NCBI GenBank assembly: GCA_013399855.1 | Contig: VXAY01002873.1 | Location: 819,643 to 883,642 of the forward strand | DNA from: Oxyruncus cristatus | Taxonomy: Eukaryota; Chordata; Aves; Passeriformes; Cotingidae | Reading direction: 5' to 3' | DNA length: 64,000 bases | Part shown: piece after piece, positions 12,101 through 25,000 of the stretch | Numbering within the stretch: position 1 is the stretch's first letter | How the letters are laid out: each line of letters opens with the position of its first letter | Notes under the pieces: generated by a model | What the model saw: only the letters and a program-made list of their open reading frames with translations | Database searches by the model: none | What the model was told of the DNA's origin: nothing | Position numbers and translations under genes: made by a program

Positions 12101-14514
12101 TGATTTATGTGTAAATACTTCAGGATATATTTTCTTTCAGTGCACTTACTTTGATGATAGGTTGAATGACCAAAAATGCTGCACAAACATCCAATTTCCA
12201 GATCAATATTTCAACCTGGTTTGCCTAAACCTCCAGATTTGAGTTCTTATGAGAGAATTTGCATCCAAGTGTAGAGTCTCCAGGAAATTCTGCACAGTTT
12301 GGGTTTTCTAATGTAGAAAAAAAGACTCCCTGTAGAGGAAAAACACCCAGATAACACACCAGCCTGCTTTACGTTTGCTGTGTGCACTGATCAAGATAGA
12401 AGAGCTGCAAAGACCACAAATGAAGAGATGCTATTCATAGTTTCATTTTCCAGAGATAAGGTGGCTTGGAGTATTTTTTTTCCTTTCTTTTAGATAAAGA
12501 TGCCATATACTAATATAGAAAGGAAGGAGGGGCATTCTAATTCCTTTGTGAAAGGGTAAACCATAGCATAGCAATACCAATATTGCCTATGACAGAAAGG
12601 CATCAAATCCTGATGAACTAAGGGAATATTTCACGTGCCAGCTTGAAGAGGGTAGTGGCACCCCCTGAGAGCCACACACTGTGCTCTGCCCTGGCAGATG
12701 GACCAGGGGATGTCCTCAGGACTGTAGATAACGGACCTCTCATTATTTTCAGAAGTGTTAATTAATTTGACACCATTTAAGCTTACTAACAAAAACTAGT
12801 GGAACTCAGGAGAGGGGGGAGAACACGTGAGAGAGACCTTCCAAGCTGCAAGTCCTCCTTGTTTCATGCAATAGAACAGTCACTGGAGCTTTCCTGGGTC
12901 GTCCCAAGCCCTCCATGTCGCAATGCTATTTAGTAAGAGCTGAGGCATCTGAAACAAAAAAGCCCTGATGGCAACATTCCAGCCACGCTGGGTGTCATGC
13001 ACAGTGCAAGTGCTTCCCACAACCAACCATCTCCAGAAGGAGACAGGAGAAGGCAGGAACTGACCACAAAGGTATTTTAAGTTCTTGTGTATTTTAAGTT
13101 TTCTCCTGATGAATTGCTCTCACTTCAGTGTCTTCTTTTGTGTCCCAACCGCTTTCATCCCAGGCAAGAGAAACCCTGAGCTCTCTCACATCACAAGTCC
13201 ACTCACCCTTCCTTGCTTGTCCCGCTGCGCGATGACCCCGCGGGCTGGATTTCCCACTCAGCACGGCTCCTAGAGAGAGGCTGAACGCTCAGGACACACA
13301 GACAGCACGAGGCACTCACTCTGTGGCTGTGCTAGAGCTCTTCACCAGCCAGCCCTGCTCCACAGCTCGCTTTTCCTGCTGGAAGCACTGACAATCCACC
13401 TGCAGAGTGCTTGCTAGGAACCCGGCAGTCGTCACTCGATAATGAAGTCGGTTCCCACCTAGTTGTATGAGTAAGAACAGGCTGGCCCTTTTCCATGAGA
13501 ACTGGCAGGATTTTCCGTTCTGTGTGTGAAGCAGGCTACATTAGTGCTAAAATGTTTTGAAACAGGGGAGATGAGCTACATAAGTGCTGGTGCTTTTGCA
13601 GCAGGTGAGGCCGTGCAGGTGCCGCTTTGACGCGGCAGGTGTTGGTGGCAGGGCACTCTCAGCGTGTTCTTCCACACTGGCAAGGTTCTGGTTCCTCCAG
13701 ATGTTTCTTCTTGAGATCCATTGCTGTCTCCATCATTCAGGAGGACCTTCTTTTCAGAGTTGGGGTGTTCTACAGCCCAGTAGCCTTAGAATTTCACCCA
13801 TACTAAGGAAGGATTTCTTGATGTAACCAGCATTTTATAACTTATAGTGAAACTCCATTTGGGACCTCTGAGACCTCCTTAAAAAGACACTCACGTGTGG
13901 CTCCTACCTGGCTGGTTGTTCCACCAGGGTCTGATTCTGGGGCTGTCACAGTTTGAGAGAACTGCCTTGAAAATCAGCGTGACTACTTAACTTTCCCCTT
14001 CCTGTGTGGTGTCATTCCTTTTGGAGCCTGGCTCTGGAAGGATACTCTGTACGCTGCTTATCTAAGTTGGCAGTGATCAGTCCATGCATCACTAAGGGAC
14101 CATATATAGGAAGAAGATGTCTTTAAAGGGAGGGAGCTGTTGTGCAGTTTACATTCATTTTAGCACTTGAACTTCTTCCCACTTGTCTCCTCGGATCTCA
14201 CCATTTTTTCCAACTCCACACTTCACCTTGTTTCTTCACAGGTACAAGACAGGCCTTGGCCTTCTTGGCTGACATGACCACCATGTGTAGGGGAGGAATC
14301 TCTACTACAACAGCCTCTGTGACAAAGCAAGAACTTCAGATAAACCAAGGAGCTATATCTTAATGCCTGTGAAGACGTCACCCTACTCCTCTATCTCAGA
14401 GTACAACAGAAAAAGAGAAACCGAGATGGGGACTGTGATCTTGCCTTCCCCTGTGGTGGGGACACGCCAGGCAGGGACTCCCAAGGCATGAGAAAATCTC
14501 AGCCTGGCTCAGAG

Positions 14515-14560
14515 CCAAATCATTTAGGTTGGAAAAGACCTTTACAGGCAGGGCTTCAGT
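14515..14560 (-). mobile_element. Short CR1-like remnant
   Basis: The string AATCATTTAGGTTGGAAAAGACCTTTA is the reverse complement of a common avian CR1 3' end. Little recognisable CR1 sequence follows, so this is either a very old or a very short copy. Confidence 0.5.
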
Positions 14561-15547
14561 CAGTGCTAAAACTGCTGGGCAGCCCCAGCCATCTCCCACC
14601 CCATACCCCATGGGCATCATGAAGCTTCTCCCAGCCCCAAAGACCTTCCTTCAGGTCAGGGCTGTTTTCTAGAAGAACAGCTTTTCACTTGTCTCCTGTT
14701 TGGTCAGTTTATTTCAAACAGGGAAATCAGCTGCTGTTACGTTTTTTCCTTCCATGGCACTAAATAGTGTATAAACTGTAAAAAACAGCTACACAGCCAG
14801 CACCTCATTAAGTAAGAGCTGTTGTAAGAGCTGGAATGCCACCAGAGACATGAAAGTTGGGCAATTACAGATGTATTAGAGGGATGACAGGTCTAAATAT
14901 GCTTTCATAATCCAGGCACCAAAACCAGAAGTAGGTATCCCTGGGCCTTCTGGTCTCCCTTCTCTTTTTTTTTTTTTTTTGACAATTCCAGGATTTACAG
15001 CTTTTATCTTAGAAACAGTGGCTCTGTAAGGACCTTGAACAAGCTGTCAGGCAGGTGGCTCCACCCACTCCAGCATGTGAGTGGAAAGTGTCACTGATGG
15101 CAGGTCACTACGGGCACAGGAGCTGATCCATATCCTGACATGGGGGATTTTTCTTTTGTGTGGCTCGAGGACAAAATCCCCCACATGTGCACTCAGTGCC
15201 CCATTGAATCAGCTGTCTGGATGTCTGCCTGCCTGCCAGGCAAGGCTCTGCTTTAAACTCACAGCACCAGGTCCCTGGGAAATTCCTTAGAGATCCAGAT
15301 GTCTACCCATGGATAATGATACTGATATAAGCTCTAAAAATGAATGCATTTGCATGAATCATGCACGAGACACGGAGCTGTCAAGTCTCTGTGTGCATAA
15401 ATTTCGATTGCCAACCCTCACCTTTGGGACACGGGGCTGACCCCCTGTGGTGTCACCCAACCCTGCCACCCCTCTCACTGCTGACACAGCCACACACTCC
15501 CTACTGCAACAGCAAGACCAAACTATCTACGGGGCTCCATGTGCAGG

Positions 15548-15690
15548 GATCATAGAACCATGGAATGGTTTGGGTTGGGAGGGACCTTAAAGCTTCTCTC
15601 CTTCCAGCCCCTCTACCCTGGGCAGGGACACTTTCCACTAGACCAGGGCTTGTCCAACCTGGCCTTGGACACTTCCAGGGATGGGATCGG
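15548..15690 (-). mobile_element. CR1 LINE 3'-end fragment
   Basis: Starts with ATAGAACCATGGAATGGTTT and continues through the characteristic ggttgggagggacctt, gggcagggacactttccactag and ggccttggacacttccaggga blocks. These are the reverse complement of a CR1 3' end. Confidence 0.88.
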
Positions 15691-18453
15691 TCACAGCCAT
15701 GGGTACCACAAAGTGCTCTGCCCCAAAAGCTGCTTGGCCCAACCCTAAGGTGTCCTTGGTCCCCAGCAGTGACCCAGAGGCAGCCCAACCTCCTGCACAG
15801 TGGCCAGGGCTGCCAATCCCCTTGAAAGCCTCGTGCTCTAGCCTGGTGTTGCTTTGCCTCACTCTGCGAACACTGATGGGGTGATGCACTGATTAACCAG
15901 TGTGTCCAAGGCTTGTCTCCAGTGCTGCTGGACCAGGGCAGCCACAGGCAGGGCAGAGTCACCCCAAAATCACCAGAGGCTGCCTGGTGTGCCCATGGGG
16001 GAGGGAGTGTGTGCCGGTCTGCCAGCAGACCTGGGCTTGGGGTTGAAGGGAGCAAGACACAGAGAGGAGGCCTGGCAGCTCCAGTGAGCAGCACGTGCCT
16101 TGCCCTGACAGGGATGAGGATGCCATCAAGTGGCCAAAGCTTCATATTCAAATCCCAGTTGCTCTTCGTGCTTTTTATCCTATATCTCTATCATATATAT
16201 TTATATTATATTGAATAGCTTTCTACCCTCTGCTCCCTTTCCACACCAGGCTGCCCACAGCTCCCCCTTGACAGCTCCTTCTGGCAGGTGTGTGTTGCAC
16301 AGGAGCTTTGTCCACGTGAATCCTGGGCATCCCATCTCAAAGCTGGTTTAATTGGATGAATAATAACAGGAAAAATCACCGTGCAACTCCAGCCTGGATC
16401 TCGGGGCTTTATGCCCAGGGGGCACTGAACAGACTGAAGGTGGGCACCACGAGGGCAGGATCCTGCAGATACACAGCTTGTCGTGAGCCTGATCAGTTTA
16501 ATTAATTCACGGGCCATTTTTTCATAATGCAGGCACATAAACAACACCATTTATTTGCATTGAAAAAACAGCCTCCCCAAGTGTTATCCCTGGAGACCCA
16601 TGATATCCATCTAAAAAACACGTTTTACATACGTGCAAAAAAATAGGCAACATGGAAAGGGTGAAGCCTTAAATGCAGCCGGCAACAAATACTTGTGTGA
16701 AGGTTCATCAATTTTTATCCACATTGTTTATCAAAAACAGTTCCCTGTGTTCTCACCGAGGTCAAGGGCACTGTGAACCTCCTTGCCTGCGAGCCCTGAG
16801 ATGAGGCAACACCAGTTGTTGCTGGTTCTTCCACTTTTTAAGGACAGTTCTGGGGGCACCCACACTTCTGTTTTTAATTTGGGCCCCAGTGGTGAGAAGC
16901 CCAAAGCAGGGGACTCCATTTCTGAGTACTGCTCCAGACCCAACGTTTAAGGCACTTTCTGCTGAGATCTTCAAGTCTGGTCACCAATTCCTCCATTCAT
17001 CCAGGGAAGAGGACATAGGAGTTTCTCTCTGCTTCTCCTCCTTTTATGGAGGAAAGCTGGATGGCTGCTCCACATTGTCTTCAGAAACCTTTATTGAAGG
17101 TGTCTGATAAAACTGCAGTCGCTGGGCTTTTCCCCCAGAGTCCTTCTCCAGAGGAAGAGCTGTCCCTCTAGAACATTTCCCAGAGGACAGTGTTGTCCTT
17201 GATTGTTCCCCCATGCCATGTGTCCCTCTGCACATGAGCCAGCTACCCCTCGGCCTCTCCTGCCAGTGCCACCAGAGCCCTCTTCTCCCAGCAAAGCTGG
17301 TTCTTCTCGGGGTTTGGCAGCAAAACCGCCATGGTTAGAAAACAAATCACAGAGATACTCAACAGCATAAACAGGAATAATCATGATGTAAGAGATCTTG
17401 GAATAACTGAAAGGCTGAGGTAGACCAAAGAGAGAGCTGGGTCTGCCCCAGTGCTCTCGGTGGGATTGCAGTGAAGAGCTGGAGGTCTGAAGGTGTTCTG
17501 TGTATTAAAGAGACTCCCTTTGGTGATGGTCTCTTCAAGGCTGGGCAGTGATGTCTGCAGGATTTGGCAGTGGACAAGCTGGACCATCGTGTCAGGGAGC
17601 TCAGAAGGTCTTTGGAGATAACTCCAGCAGGTCCCTGGAGGCCTGCCCCAGGCAAGCTGTGTAAGTCAATAGTCAGCCTTCTACATGAAATGCAGACTTG
17701 ATTTATTGTTTCCTGAATAAAAAAACGCAGCTTGGTTCTCTGAATTTAACATCCTCCTGTTTCCCAGTCTAATATATAAACTTGGATAACAGACTGAAGT
17801 TGTTGAAGCCCTTCACGTTTTTTATAATAATGTGTTCTATTGTGGCAAACTGTGATGGAAAACACGAGTGTGTGTTCGTACAGGAGGAGTCATCTATGTC
17901 TTTAAACCTGAAAGCAAGCTAGGATTTGATAGGAATCCAAACCTTCCTACAGGAAAAGCACCTGTGTGCCCACCACACCTCCTCCTCTCCTTGTTCTCAC
18001 ACAAGATGAGCATTATTTGCAGTGTCGTACAGAAGATGCTCCCTCGGTGATGTCGGACAGGCTGGGTTTGGATACATCCCTTGGGAAAGGGAGGTGAGTT
18101 GTTTTCCTGGCTCAGTAGGAAAAATGTCATTGGTGAAAAAGCCCACCAATGATTGAGGTGTTCTTAGTCAACACAGTGGAAGATTTGACAAGAAAATGGT
18201 CTTTGGGTTTGAGTGAGCTGGTGCCACTTTTGGAGTCCTCCACAAACTCAGTCCCAGCAGGTGCTGAGGGTGCAGGATGGGAGTCTTCGGTCAGAGCAGC
18301 TGAGCCCACACCAACACCACACTGCTGATTTGGCTCAGGAAAGTAGGAGACTTTCTGGTTCTTCTTGGCAACACTTTTGAAATAAGAAAGAAGGAGATTT
18401 ATGAAGTACTGCAGAAAAGAGCAAAGATCGCCAAGAATAATCGTGAGTAAAAG

Positions 18454-18517
18454 AAGTTTCTTTAATCAGTTTTCTTTTAATCTGCTAAAAAAGTTTCTTT
18501 AATCAGGTATTTTTAAT
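18454..18517 (-). terminator. SLC25A48: Cluster of ATTAAA poly(A) signals, SLC25A48 3' end
   Basis: On the minus strand the variant poly(A) hexamer ATTAAA occurs four times within 57 bases (18517-18512, 18503-18498, 18481-18476, 18466-18461), roughly 430 to 490 bases after the SLC25A48 stop codon. Two of the copies lie in a 16-base sequence present twice (18454-18469 and 18491-18506). No AATAAA lies closer to the stop, so this cluster is the best candidate for the 3' end. The next AATAAA is at 17707-17702. Confidence 0.45.
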
Positions 18518-18949
18518 GCTGCTCCTTTGTGCAACCCTGGGTTAATGAGTGAAAGAGTGACACAGTGACTTGATAGTCAGGACACTTTAAAAGGGCTTAA
18601 TTTCAGGTCTTTGTGGATGGAACAAGGGAGGAGAGAACACTGTTCAGGGACTTTAGTGAAAATATTTCAAAGCGTACAAAGTGTTAGAGAAAAAACTCCT
18701 TTCAAATTTTCATTTCTGATTGATATTAATCAAAGCAATCACAACAATCAGAACGTACTGCAGTGAAGTTCCAGGGGAACTGGACTGAAACTAAAATGCA
18801 TCAGCACATCTGTTGTCTGCTCTGAATCCCACAGACCCAAGTTACCCAAGACTATCAAGAGCATCTATGCAATTGCAACTCTATTGGATTCGAAGGTTAA
18901 TTCTGTAATTTTAACAAAGCCAGAGGGTCTTTATGTGCTGACCTGGAAG

Positions 18950-19072
18950 TTAGGGATTGGTCTCAGTTTGGCCTCTTTTCATTGCTTTGAGGGAAAGTTC
19001 ATAGCCAAGAAACATGGCTGCACTCGAAGGGAATCCTCGCACTGTATTGACCGTGAGGCCCCTAAAGAAGAC
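18950..19072 (-). CDS. SLC25A48: SLC25A48 last exon
   Basis: The acceptor is ctttctccatccccaacag. The exon codes for 40 residues from VFFRGLTVN through GFPSSAAMFLGYELSL to QTETNP, then TAA (18952-18950). It contains the end of carrier repeat 3 and the sixth membrane helix. It is only 123 bases and lies 3 kb from the preceding exon, so it is easy to miss. Confidence 0.93.
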   Translation of the reverse strand, partial: VFFRGLTVNTVRGFPSSAAMFLGYELSLKAMKRGQTETNP

Positions 19073-22000
19073 CTGTTGGGGATGGAGAAAGGTTAGAGCA
19101 CAGGAATATACTGGCTGTTTTCAGAAGGCCAAGAAAACATTGAATGAAGTCATGGTGGGATTCGGAAGCACCACATCTTGGTTTGCTTGGAAGGTGTGCT
19201 CTCACTGCTGGTCTTGGCTGAAGAGAGGAAACGCAGTGGCAAAAATCCCTGGTTTGGAGTCATTGTGCTCTGTGCTCCCTACAGACCCCCATCTGTGCAT
19301 ACCAGCAGGATCTACAAGAGGTAAAGGGTGAAAAAATGCCACTGGTGTAGGACAGAAAGCAAGAAGTCTAAAACATCTTCCAGTGTTGTCCTGCCTTGGT
19401 ACAGTCACAGAATCTTAGAACCATAGACTGGTTTGGGTTGGAAGGGACCTACCTTAGAACTTGTCACGTTCCACCCCCCTGCCATGGACAGGGACACCTT
19501 CACTAGACCACGTTGCTCCAAGCCTTGTCCAGCCTGGCCTTCCTTCCCTTTGTGTGTGGAGATCATGCAAAGCCCAGGGTTCAAGAAAGCTGTCCTGCAG
19601 GAAATTCTCTGACCCCCAGGGCTGGGTCTGTGGGCACAGAAGGTGTTTGGCAGGTGGAAAGGGAGCGGTGTGGCCATGGGCCAGCCCCGCCAATGTGGGC
19701 ATTGAGCCATGGGAATTACTTTTCAGATTTCACCTTTGAGCATAGAAAGAATTTCTCAATCAGCAGAAAACCAGATTTACTCTGTACCTTGCTGAGAACC
19801 AGCTCTCACCACCTTTGGGAAAAACATTCAATAGAAGCTGATATTTTCACAGGAGTGTTCCTAAGCTCAACCTTTGGTACCCATACACAGCCCAGTACTT
19901 TCTCTCACTAAGATAATAAATACCAGCAGCCAGATTTCCTCATTCTGCTCAATATATGACTTTTTCAAAGATGCTAGCACATACAGGAGGGAAAGACCCT
20001 TCAGCTTTTAAGTTCTTGAACGGTAAAGTGCCTTTGGAAAGTGGAGAGGGGCCTTGTCACTCCTGGCTGCTGGCCTTGACTCATCTCTCTTTGAACCCCC
20101 CTCACTGCAAACACCATTCCCTGGTGTGAGCCTGGTCACAAAATGATGGTTGCAGGGAGTGTCTCTGCTGGCCTGTTTCTCACAAATCACTCCATTCACC
20201 ACTCAGGCTCATCACCCTGGTCACTAATCTAAACATCACAAGTTCAGAATGGACATGAAAAGGAACATCAGCAATCCAGCCCCTTTCCAGGCTTTACAAC
20301 AGCAAAGTTCCCACATCTACTGTAAGGAACTGTGGAAGATCCTGGCTCCAAGACCAGAAGCCCGTGGATTTAAGAGTCTGACCAGTCTTTCCCCTGAAAT
20401 TACTGAGCTCTACTAAACACCATCATATTGAATCCAGTAAGTCCAGAGCATAGTGCTGACTTGTTTGAGGCAGAATCAAGATGTGTTCACGTAGTTTGGG
20501 ATGGACCTTGCAATGTGAAATTGCACTACTGGGGTATGTAGGATATTATTCAATTTATTGCGATGTTTTATTTTGCTAGGAAAGAGAGTTTTCTGGGAGG
20601 AGCCTCATTTTTTTTGAATCATCCATAAAGTAACGAAAGAGAACCAAGTTAAATAATAATGAAGATTTAGGATGGAAAAGCCCAGAGGCATAAATTCCTC
20701 TCCTCAGAATGAACACACCTGTCCATGGAAAAAGACAAGTGTTATATTTACATTTCTTTGTGTGCATCGGGCAATTATTTGGAGCACTGTGGGTGCTGTT
20801 CCTTTGTCCCAGAATGAAAACATCCAGCCCTGTGTTGGCTGTTTGTCAAGTTGTGTGGCTTCCAACATTTCAGAAGATTTTCCTCCCGAGAGCTGGATCC
20901 AGTCTTGCCATCAGCCATTACTCAATCCCGTTGCCAGCTTTCATGTGGGTGCCAGGTGTGACAGCACAAAATCTGCGAGCAGCTCAGACCTCCAACCAAA
21001 ACCCCTAAGCACCGTGGCTGTTAATGTTCAGGCAGGACAAGGAGGTGATGAGGATGGAGAGGGAAGGGAAAACACATGGAAAGGCCCTTTTCAGCCACGC
21101 TATGATTTGCTGTGCAAGTGCACACCAAATGGAATGAAGAGCCTGGACTGTCTCTCCTCGGGCTGTCCTCAGCACCTCTCCAGGTCAGTCAACGAGACTT
21201 TCTTCACCCAGTGGCAAAAACTGAACTGGAGCATGGACTCGTGTGACAGTTGGCATAACACTGGCACGTTGGCAAATATTGAAATCATGCTGACTTGTGA
21301 TTTTGCAGGTTATTTTTCTGTTTGTAACTTGTGCAAATCAACGCTTTGGAGCTGAGAGCCCACATGATGTCCCGATGACAAACACAGATTTAGTGCAATG
21401 CCAGAGGATGATGTTTCTCTCAGCAGCACAATAAAGTTGCAGATCCTTGTTCTCTGCCATTCACGTTTAACTGAAGCAAAGCTTGCTGGTAGAACAGATA
21501 TCTTTTATTACACTAACAGACAAAGTCAGAAAGAGGCGATAAGTTTTTTTGGCGCGCAGCCCTTTTTCATGTTTGAAACCAAAGCAATTCTGGTTTAAGA
21601 TTGTTTTCTATCAGCTCTGTCTGGGTGCAAAATGAGGGTGAGCCGTGCAGAACACAGCTCCACCAAAGCACTGCCCAAGGTGACCACACACCCCAGGGTG
21701 CCAGCACAGTTCCATCAGAGTCAGTTCATTGACACCAGAGTCAGTGGGAAACATTTGCCCTCTGCATTTTGCAGAAGCAAACACTGAGGTTACATTTTCT
21801 GCCTCTGACTTCTGATAAGTCAAATCATATTCATGATTAAGTGTGCTGACATGAAGTGTTATTTGAGGTTAATTGCACCAGCAGTGTGTGACCCCCAGTC
21901 ATTCATTTCTTCATTGTGTAAGGCACACTATTATACTCATTACTCACTATTTTGATTTAGACAGAATCTGCACTATAATTACCTACTGCCATTACAATGA

Positions 22001-25000
22001 TTTAGCAGTAACTGGCTGTAGCTGTCTCTCAGCCCTGCAGATAGGTTTGTAACAGCCATTATATTTTCCAGTTGACAATTAAATGCCTAAGAACCAGATT
22101 TTACTTCAAATATCACTTACTTTTAAGCCCTCATTCTGGTAGCTCTGCACGATGCAGTCAAGGGTCCCTTTGTACTGGTTTAGATAAACTCCATCTGCCT
22201 GAAGTCGGCTTTTCACAACATCCATTGGAGTGCATAATCCCCAGGAAATGGCTCCTAGAAAAACACAGAAGTATTTGAATCATTCCTTCTCTATATTTGC
22301 TTGGCTGCAGGTCAGTGAACTCGAAAAATTCATCTCTCATCTACAACATCATATTCATGCAGTTTTCATGTCGGGGCATTCACCCTGCTCAGGTGCAGAC
22401 ACAGCATTTCTGGGAGCAAAGTTCCCCGTGTCTGGAAGAAGCATTGGAGTTTTGGAGGTGATGCTGCTAAGCAGGTGCAGGCAGCCCAGGAGGGGCTCCC
22501 CCAGGTGAAAACACATCTGCTGCTGCTGCACCTCTGGTGGAACATGGACATGCAGTGGGCAAAGCCTGAGCTGCCACCGGGGACAATTTCAGAAAAAAAA
22601 AAAACAGAGTCTTCTGATAATTCTGATAATTGTAAAGCAAAGTTTGAGCTGAGAATGCCAATAAGAGGCAGGTCCCTCTCAGGCTGCCAGGGTTGGGCTC
22701 CACACAGCTCAGATACCTTGTCAGTGCTCTAAAGAAATACCTGCGTACATTGAGTAGCTGAGTGGGCTGGTTTGCCTCTGGAAAGGTCAGCACATGACCA
22801 CAATCCATGGCCCAGCTGGGCAGATAAGAGTTTGTTTGGACCTACGTGAGTGCTGGGGCTCTCTAGAAAAGCTGCCCAGATGGGCCAGGGGCCTCTTTGT
22901 CTGAGGAGAAATGGAGAAGGCATTTTGTTACCATTACCTGAGCTAAGGATTGACTTGCCTTTGTGGTTCTGCAATTTAGAAATGGCCAAGAAATGGGGAG
23001 TGGGCGTAGGCGTGACTGTGGTGGGGGACGGACAAGCCAGTCTTACTGGCAGCTGTACAGGAAAAAAAAGGGGAAGAAGAAGACCAGTAACGGTCAACTT
23101 GGCTTCTGCTCCGTGTGGGTCGGTGCACACCCTCCTGGTGGGCAGCCAACAGGTTGAAGTCCTCTTCTGGGGGCATCTTGGCTGCCATACCACTGGCAGT
23201 GTTACAGCCAGGCCGCCCTGAGGCGTCCAGGGAGATGAGGGCACCGTTTTTTTTTACCTCCTCACTGACATTGAGCCCGATGAAGGTCTGATAACGCTTC
23301 CATAAAGTTTGCCAAGCCATAAAGTGCAGCTGTGGTGCCAGGGGACCTGGCCCTGGGGAGGAAGGTCGCTCAGTCCCGTGTCCTCTCCTGGTGTTCGGGA
23401 GGATGCGGTGGCTCTTGAGTCACCCTCGGAATCACCCCGAGAACCTCCCTGTCCTGGCTTTGCTGGTGTTGTGAGGAAGTAGAGGTGCTCACCTGCTATA
23501 CCCCCTGCCAGCCAGACAGAGAAGGCACTGGGAGAAATGCAGCCCTCAGGAGTCGCCCAGTCACAGAACACTGCGTAAGGGATGAAGTAGACGCAGTACC
23601 CAGGAACATCCCTCAGAAGCATCGCCACCGTGCCTCGGTAGATTCCTGCTACCCCCTCTTTCTGTAGGATTGTCCAAAAGCAGTGGATTGGGCCTCGGTA
23701 CACGGGAGATCCAGGAGCTGTGGGCTTTAGTTTAACGTTTGCTGCCAAGAAAATAAAAGGCACAACTGTTAGAACAGATACATTGCCACAGACCTCATCC
23801 CCAAAGCCCACTGCTGTTGATTAGAAGCTGCTGCCATCCTGTTTTTTCTCCTGGGATCAATATGTAGCATGGGAAAAAAGTTTTAGGAAAGTACTTAAGT
23901 CCATTTGCAAAAGGTGTTTAGACACTTCAGGTCAGATTTTTCTTAGATGTGTGGCATACCTCCCAAGAGGTATGTGCCCAGTTGGGATTTCCAAATTATT
24001 TTAAGGCTATGTGCCCGAGTTTCATGGATTTTAACCACATCTGGTGCCAGGTGGCATCTCTGAAAGCCTTGATGTCTTCAGAGTCTGGCCCTTCCCATGC
24101 AGAACAAGTTGCTTTTGTAAAAGGCACTAAGTTGCTAAGCTGCATGGAGGGTTTAAAAATGGATATTCCAGTCTGCAATGGAATTCAGCTGCTGTCTAGA
24201 GCAGAAGCAGCTCCTTCTGCCTGCAGCTGGTGGACAGGGTAGAGCCACCCCTTACCATCCTGCCAGTGTCCCCTCCTGAGCCATCCTGCCCATGCCTGGG
24301 CTGCCTGGCACCCTGCCCCAAGGAAGTCAGTGGTTTTCAAATGCACAGGGGAAAATTTTGCTGTTGAACAGAGGAGGTGGAGTACCAGAGAGGGAGTTAT
24401 GGGCAAACAAAGGTGGGACTGAGAGCATGCAGAGATGGGGAGCTGGCATTGCTGCTGGCAGCTGTGGTGCTGCTGCTGGCATCTCCAGGGCACCCGACAG
24501 CCCAGGGACTCGAAGATCCTGCGGCTCCTGGTCCTGAGCACACCTGCCCCACGTTCCTCAGAGATCCCAACTGGCTGGAAATGCCACTCATAAAAACTCT
24601 CCCCTTGAGCTGAACAGGATGGGGAGATAAAAGGGGGAATTTTTAGCCTGATTACACCAGCACAAGGCATCAGGGAGCCAGGCCTTGGAGCAAAGCTGTC
24701 CTAAAGCACCAAGGCCTGGCAGAGAAAGGAAGGGGAAACTCCTGCTTCCTACCTTTGCTGTAGGGCTGTGTTTGCATCTGTAGCCTTATCTTTACCAGGT
24801 CCACGGGAGTGCCAATGGCCACGGAGACAAACCCTGCCACCGAGCTGGCCACGGTCATGTCGGCGAGCGAGGGCGCGGCGGCCGCGTCCCCGTGGCGGAG
24901 CTGGCTCAGGAACCGCTGCGTGCTGCTGAACACCCCGAACACCACCGAGCTGTACAGGCCTGTGGTGGCCATGGGGAAGGACATGCCCTTGAAGAAGCCA

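Larger units (their letters stand above)
9168..18460. other. IL9-SLC25A48 intergenic region
   Basis: About 9.3 kb without a recognisable gene. It holds CR1 fragments near 14516 and 15548, a 16-base T run at 14965-14980, and a short TA-rich patch around 16190-16215. Enhancers for IL9 could lie here because it is the gene's upstream flank, but I see no specific site I can support. A 216-codon minus-strand frame at 15501-16151 runs through the CR1 copy and is judged fortuitous. Confidence 0.5.

Noticed and set aside
15501..16151. 216-codon minus-strand open frame
   Set aside because: It reads through a CR1 3' end, which in bird genomes often yields long meaningless frames, and no domain was seen.
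20672..21355. 227-codon plus-strand open frame antisense to SLC25A48 intron 6
   Set aside because: No domain, signal or repeated motif. Its length is within what chance gives across six frames of 64 kb, and it has no promoter or splice evidence.
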